Source: Bacteroidales bacterium
Lineage (GTDB): Bacteria > Bacteroidota > Bacteroidia > Bacteroidales > BM520
Direction: 5' to 3'
Assembly (NCBI GenBank): GCA_028701815.1
Contig: JAQVPY010000022.1
Span: 1 to 17,591, forward strand
DNA length: 17,591 nt
Positions 14,126 through 17,591 of the stretch are shown one piece after another (position 1 is the stretch's first letter; each line of letters starts with the position of its first letter). The translations under genes were made by a program, and so were the position numbers. Below the pieces are notes generated by a model, which had not been told where the DNA came from, did no database searches, and saw only the letters and a program-made list of their open reading frames with translations.

Positions 14126-14570
14126 TATTATCAGTTGTCTGAAGGGAAAGAAAGTGGTCTTTACAAACGGCTGCTTCGATATTTTACATGTGGGTCATGT
14201 CGAATATCTTTCAAAGGCTAAGACCCTTGGTGAGGTACTCGTAGTAGGTCTCAATAGCGATGCTTCGGTGAAACGCCTTAAAGGTGATGACAGACCGATT
14301 AATAACCAGAACGCCCGTGCGACAGTGCTGCTCGCCTTGAGATGTGTCGACTATGTCGTATTCTTCGATGAAGATACCCCACAAAAATTGATAGAGGCTA
14401 TTAATCCCGACGTTCTGGTAAAGGGTGGCGACTATCGTCGCGAAGATATTGTCGGCGCCGACTTCGTCGAGAATAATGGGGGTAAAGTCGTTATCGTTCC
14501 ACTTGTGAAAGGCTATTCTACTACAAATATTATTGATTCTCTTAATACTTCTTCTAATGGTAAAAGATAA
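14091..14570 (+). CDS. rfaE2: D-glycero-beta-D-manno-heptose 1-phosphate adenylyltransferase (stand-alone)
   Basis: This cytidylyltransferase-fold enzyme uses ATP to convert D-glycero-beta-D-manno-heptose 1-phosphate to ADP-heptose, the precursor of LPS heptose (and an inflammatory signal to host ALPK1). It corresponds to the C-terminal half of enteric HldE; the kinase half is not in this window. The 159-aa protein has the expected single-domain length. The signature is FTNGCFDILHVGH with His33/His36 of the HxGH motif, followed by GLNSDASVKRLKGDDRP (about 59-75), VKGGDYRRED and a C-terminal GYSTTNII. I choose the ATG at 14091 (or 14094) because upstream residues in frame overlap the flippase and do not resemble the family. 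It overlaps the flippase gene by 35 bases and radA by 14 bases. Confidence 0.93.
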   Translation: MMQTNRLLSLNDIISCLKGKKVVFTNGCFDILHVGHVEYLSKAKTLGEVLVVGLNSDASVKRLKGDDRPINNQNARATVLLALRCVDYVVFFDEDTPQKLIEAINPDVLVKGGDYRREDIVGADFVENNGGKVVIVPLVKGYSTTNIIDSLNTSSNGKR

Positions 14571-15924
14571 AACTGTTTTTGTGTGTTCCAATTGTGGACA
14601 GGAAAGCGTGAAATGGCTCGGAAGGTGCCCGAGTTGCAACGAATGGAATACCTTTGTGGAAGAGGTGATCAGGGTAGATGCCAAAACTAACAGAAATTTT
14701 AATACGAAAACGGTATCCGTCCCCGTGAAAATAAACGATATTACAGTTGAAGATAATGAGGCGCGAATTATTAGCGGCGACCATGAATTCGACCGTGTCC
14801 TCGGCGGCGGTATCGTTAAAGGATCTATTATTCTTGTCGGTGGCGAGCCCGGAATAGGTAAATCGACGCTTATGCTGCAACTTGCCGTGAGACTTAATAC
14901 ATGCAAAATATTATACGTCAGTGGTGAGGAGAGTAAATCGCAGATAAAGATGCGGTACGATAGAATAAGTTCCGAACCATGTGATAATGTATATCTCCTT
15001 AATGAAACGGATGTCGATATTATCTTTGAACATGCCGAAAAGCTCGACCCCGATATTTTAATTATCGACTCGATTCAAACAATATATAACAAGAATCTGG
15101 AGTCTTCTGCCGGCACCATTTCGCAGGTACGCGAATGTACCGCTCGTTTCCAGCAGTATGCTAAAACTACCCAGACACCGGTGTTTTTGGTGGGACATAT
15201 CACTAAAGACGGTACTATCGCAGGCCCGAAAGTGCTCGAACATATTGTAGATGTAGTTGTTATGTTTGAAGGAGAACGCAATTACGGATACAGGATGCTG
15301 CGTACAGTGAAAAATCGTTTCGGATCCGCTTCTGAACTTGGCATTTACCTTATGCAACAAAACGGTCTCGTCGAAGTTGACAACCCTTCGGATATCCTTA
15401 TATCTAAAAATACGATGAATCTTAGCGGCGTCAGCCTCGCTGTAGTTATGGAAGGCTTGCGCTCCATTATCATTGAAACGCAGGCTCTCGTCAGCTCTTC
15501 CGCTTATGGCAACGCACAGAGAACTACCAATGGGTTTGATTACAGACGCCTAAATATGCTCCTCGCCGTTCTGGAAAAACGTTGCAATTTTAACCTCGCC
15601 TCTAAAGATGTGTTCTTTAATATTACGGGGGGACTGAAGATTGATGACCCCGCCGTCGACCTTAGTGTCGTATGTGCTATCCTCTCTTCTCTCGTCGATA
15701 TGCCACTCAATCATGAGTGCTGCTTTGCTGCCGAAATAGGCCTCTCCGGAGAACTGCGCCCCGTGCCTCATATCGAGAAACGTATAGCCGAAGCAGAAAA
15801 ATCAGGTATCGGTAAAATAATCGTTGCCGGCTACGGCCTTAATAAACTCTCGCTTACAAATAAGAAGATAGAAGTCGTCGGATTAAACCGTATTGATGAG
15901 GTGTTTAGACACCTTTTCGGTTAG
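14557..15924 (+). CDS. radA: DNA repair protein RadA
   Basis: RadA (Sms) is a RecA-related, DnaB-like helicase that extends D-loops and processes branch intermediates during recombinational repair. From the ATG at 14557 the protein is 455 aa, the normal family length. An N-terminal C4 zinc finger uses Cys10, Cys13, Cys24 and Cys27. The RecA-like core has Walker A GEPGIGKS (96-103), Walker B ILIIDS (Asp171) and the RadA-specific KNRFG motif (252-256). A Lon-protease-like C-terminal domain (about 280-455) carries no need for protease activity in this family. A TTG at 14533 is in frame but adds hydrophobic residues absent from relatives, so it is rejected. The gene overlaps the end of rfaE2 by 14 bases, and a hairpin terminator follows. 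Confidence 0.96.
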   Translation: MVKDKTVFVCSNCGQESVKWLGRCPSCNEWNTFVEEVIRVDAKTNRNFNTKTVSVPVKINDITVEDNEARIISGDHEFDRVLGGGIVKGSIILVGGEPGIGKSTLMLQLAVRLNTCKILYVSGEESKSQIKMRYDRISSEPCDNVYLLNETDVDIIFEHAEKLDPDILIIDSIQTIYNKNLESSAGTISQVRECTARFQQYAKTTQTPVFLVGHITKDGTIAGPKVLEHIVDVVVMFEGERNYGYRMLRTVKNRFGSASELGIYLMQQNGLVEVDNPSDILISKNTMNLSGVSLAVVMEGLRSIIIETQALVSSSAYGNAQRTTNGFDYRRLNMLLAVLEKRCNFNLASKDVFFNITGGLKIDDPAVDLSVVCAILSSLVDMPLNHECCFAAEIGLSGELRPVPHIEKRIAEAEKSGIGKIIVAGYGLNKLSLTNKKIEVVGLNRIDEVFRHLFG

Positions 15925-15931
15925 ATGTCTC

Positions 15932-15958
15932 GCAGGCTAAACGGCAGCTGCTTTTTTT
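15932..15958 (+). terminator. Probable terminator of radA inside the end of the convergent MFS gene
   Basis: GCAG (15932-15935), a bulged G, CT (15937-15938), loop AAACGGC, AGCTGC (15946-15951) then seven T (15952-15958). The hairpin starts 8 bases after the radA stop. Its bases also encode the last residues of the convergent transporter. The bulge makes the stem imperfect. Confidence 0.6.
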
Positions 15959-17157
15959 CTATTGCCTAATGCCACAAACACCAGGTACAGTAAGCAAGCT
16001 ATAGTTACAATAAACGCATATTTTTCATTGAAATTAGCTGCTAAACCCGTCAACAACGGAACAAATGCCGCTCCTACAATAGCTGTTGTCATCAATCCTG
16101 AAATTTCGTTGGAAAGAGCAGGATATTTGTCTATACACATCGAGAATATCAACGGGAAGATGTTTGCAAAACCTATCCCTATGAGTATGAAACTCATCCA
16201 TGTGGTGATAGGGTTGTAAGGGAAGAAAAGCATAATGTTGCCGAGCATTGAAATTCCTATGGTGATAAATAGAAATGTGTTAGGCTTGATCTTTCTCAAA
16301 GTGATGCCTCCAAGTAAGCGGCCGACGAACAGAGCAATAATAAGAACGATATTGGCGGTTGCCGGAGGAAGATTGGTGGCTCCATCTAATATTGATGGAA
16401 TGCGATTAAACATGGAAGCCTCTGCCCCGCAGTAAAAGAATATCCCGAGGAACATCATCAGAATATAATGGTTTTTGAGTGTCCCGAGACATTTCCCTAA
16501 TGTCGTCGGCTGTTCAATGTTTTGAGTGTTTTGACTGTTGGGGACGAAGAATATTACGCATAACAGTGTTATTATAAGTACTATGGCAAATATTGGGAAT
16601 ATTATGCTGAAACCGGTATCAATAGGACCGTCTGCGCCAGCTAAGGTTAATGGTAGAATGCCCCCCAGCGTGAACGCGTATGCTACAGTCGCGGTGATGA
16701 TGCCGCCAAGGATGACAAGAATGGATGTAGATAAAGTCCCTATGGCTTTTACTGCCTGAGCAAAAGACAGATTACTGGAATATCTGCCTTCCGGCGACAC
16801 GTCTCTCATGAGCGGATTGCCGGAGACCTGTAATATCGTTGCGCCGGCACCCATCAGGAGTACGGCAAGCAAGATCACTGTGAAACTGAAAGAGAAAATA
16901 GGTAAAAAAGTCCCTATGAGGAATAAAATGAGCCCTGTAATGAGCATTTTTTTCTTTCCTATTTTCGATTGTAATACGCCGGTAGGCACTGATAGTACGC
17001 CAAACATAATCATCCCCGAGAATGACACCAACGAGGCGGTAAAAGGGGTTACCTCAAAAGCTTTCTGAATAATGGAGACTAACTGTCCGGCCGCGTCGCC
17101 AAAACCCATAGCAAGGAAAACGAGGAAAATAGAGAATACTGATAACGATTTTTTCAT
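15937..17157 (-). CDS. Major facilitator superfamily transporter (sugar-type permease)
   Basis: This 406-aa inner-membrane secondary transporter shows about 12 hydrophobic segments in two six-helix halves, with a cytoplasmic linker around 190-215 (VPNSQNTQNIEQPTTLGKCL region). The loop between helices 2 and 3 has GVLQSKIGKKKML, a variant of the MFS G-x-x-x-D-x-x-G-R-K motif. The general look resembles the fucose/glucose-galactose symporter branch common in Bacteroidales, but substrate residues cannot be identified. I place the start at the ATG 17157, because the 49 extra residues possible upstream are Cys- and Lys-rich, overlap the preceding gene and are unlike MFS N-termini. It lies 17 bases after the LD-carboxypeptidase gene, so they are likely co-transcribed; import of cell-wall sugars or muropeptides is a possible shared role. 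Confidence 0.88.
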   Translation of the reverse strand: MKKSLSVFSIFLVFLAMGFGDAAGQLVSIIQKAFEVTPFTASLVSFSGMIMFGVLSVPTGVLQSKIGKKKMLITGLILFLIGTFLPIFSFSFTVILLAVLLMGAGATILQVSGNPLMRDVSPEGRYSSNLSFAQAVKAIGTLSTSILVILGGIITATVAYAFTLGGILPLTLAGADGPIDTGFSIIFPIFAIVLIITLLCVIFFVPNSQNTQNIEQPTTLGKCLGTLKNHYILMMFLGIFFYCGAEASMFNRIPSILDGATNLPPATANIVLIIALFVGRLLGGITLRKIKPNTFLFITIGISMLGNIMLFFPYNPITTWMSFILIGIGFANIFPLIFSMCIDKYPALSNEISGLMTTAIVGAAFVPLLTGLAANFNEKYAFIVTIACLLYLVFVALGNRKKAAAV

Positions 17158-17174
17158 ATCTTTTTTAGGTTTAT

Positions 17175-17591
17175 TTACATTGTTACATGCTGACTTATTA
17201 CAAAATACAGCAGCCATATAAGGATAAAGAATACCAGAATATATAGGCCTGATTTTAACATTCGTTTTACAGCAGAGTTTTTTTCTTTGTTGGCATTGGG
17301 GCAATAAGTTATTGTTCCGCTGTCGTCGGCTATAGTAAGGTCAATTCTGCGGCCAAAAACCAGCGGATAGTTGTTTTTAATATGTCCTGCGGGGAATCCG
17401 AATAAAACAGGGTAGTGGTAGTCTTTTACGTGTTCGTAGATGATTTCTTCAGCAGTCTTTCCAAAAGGCTCGGTGTTTTCCCTCGTGCTCATATCGCCGA
17501 TGATGAGTCCTTTTAGTGATGCGAGTTTACCGCTTTTTTTTAGACCGACCATCATTCTGTCGATATTATACTGATATTCGTTGACGTCTTC
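17175..17591 (-). CDS. LD-carboxypeptidase (peptidase family S66), C-terminal part, with a membrane tail
   Basis: The frame is open to the right edge, so this is the last 138 codons of a longer gene. The sequence IDRMMVGLKKSGKLASLKGL and IIGDM, then YPVLFGFPAGHIKNNYPLVF, are typical of the C-terminal domain of S66 serine peptidases. These include LdcA, which removes the terminal D-Ala from murein tetrapeptides, and MccF. The His in AGH is the catalytic His of the Ser-Glu-His triad; the Ser lies outside the window. After the final beta strand (RRIDLTIADDSGTITY) about 40 extra residues follow, with Lys/Arg (KRMLKSG) and a hydrophobic helix LYILVFFILIWLLYFVI ending five residues before the C-terminus. 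A tail anchor in the inner membrane is inferred. MccF-like function is less likely, but I cannot exclude it. Confidence 0.88.
   Translation of the reverse strand, partial: EDVNEYQYNIDRMMVGLKKSGKLASLKGLIIGDMSTRENTEPFGKTAEEIIYEHVKDYHYPVLFGFPAGHIKNNYPLVFGRRIDLTIADDSGTITYCPNANKEKNSAVKRMLKSGLYILVFFILIWLLYFVISQHVTM

Noticed and set aside
14533..14556. Upstream TTG start for RadA
   Set aside because: Adds a hydrophobic stretch not seen in the family; the ATG at 14557 gives the standard N-terminus before the zinc finger.
14211..14906. Minus-strand open frame of 231 codons across rfaE2 and radA
   Set aside because: Both plus-strand genes are unmistakable; the antisense frame is low-complexity Ser/Thr/Ile-rich sequence with no motif.
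17158..17304. 49-residue N-terminal extension of the MFS transporter
   Set aside because: Cys/Lys-rich and overlapping the preceding gene; MKKSLSVFSIF at 17157 is a normal MFS start.

Overview
The window looks like chromosomal DNA of a member of the Bacteroidota, probably Bacteroidales. Several intergenic regions carry the TAnnTTTG -7 element typical of that phylum (8121, 9855, 12727 and 13003 on the + strand; 8086, 9784 and 12675 on the - strand). Most starts lack a clear Shine-Dalgarno sequence. The gene families also fit: a two-component pair with a NarL-type regulator, LpxH, LpxK, stand-alone heptose-1-phosphate adenylyltransferase and a coiled-coil zinc-ribbon protein. I see no mobile element, CRISPR array, tRNA or rRNA. 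Nearly all of the window is coding.

Layout. 1-1583 (+): the end of a membrane histidine kinase and its overlapping response regulator. 1602-8062 (-): an apparent operon transcribed lpxH, then pncB, then a very large exported protein of unknown function (1491 aa). 8063-8160: a symmetrical back-to-back promoter region. 8161-8688 (+): a small exported protein of unknown function, overlapping the end of convergent lpxK (8669-9736, -). 9737-9895: divergent promoters for lpxK and a zinc-ribbon coiled-coil gene (9896-10771, +). A bidirectional terminator at 10753-10786 separates that gene from a small heat-shock protein (10806-11237, -). 11238-11380: an unusually structured hsp20 upstream region. 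11378-12661 (-): rarA. 12764-12934 (+): a 56-aa 2[4Fe-4S] ferredoxin with its own promoter and terminator. 13082-15924 (+): an overlapping cluster of a flippase-like membrane protein, heptose-1-phosphate adenylyltransferase and radA. 15937-17591 (-): an MFS transporter preceded by the C-terminal part of an LD-carboxypeptidase that runs off the right edge.

Themes. Envelope biogenesis recurs: lipid A (lpxH, lpxK), LPS heptose (hldE C-domain type), a flippase-like protein, and possible murein-peptide turnover (S66 peptidase plus MFS permease). DNA maintenance (rarA, radA), NAD salvage (pncB) and protein quality control (hsp20) are interspersed. No complete new system is evident. The best candidates for something undescribed are the 1491-aa exported protein in the lpxH-pncB operon and the hsp20 regulatory region, which has TGACA/TGTCA sites followed by a two-helix mRNA leader just upstream of a strong ribosome binding site.
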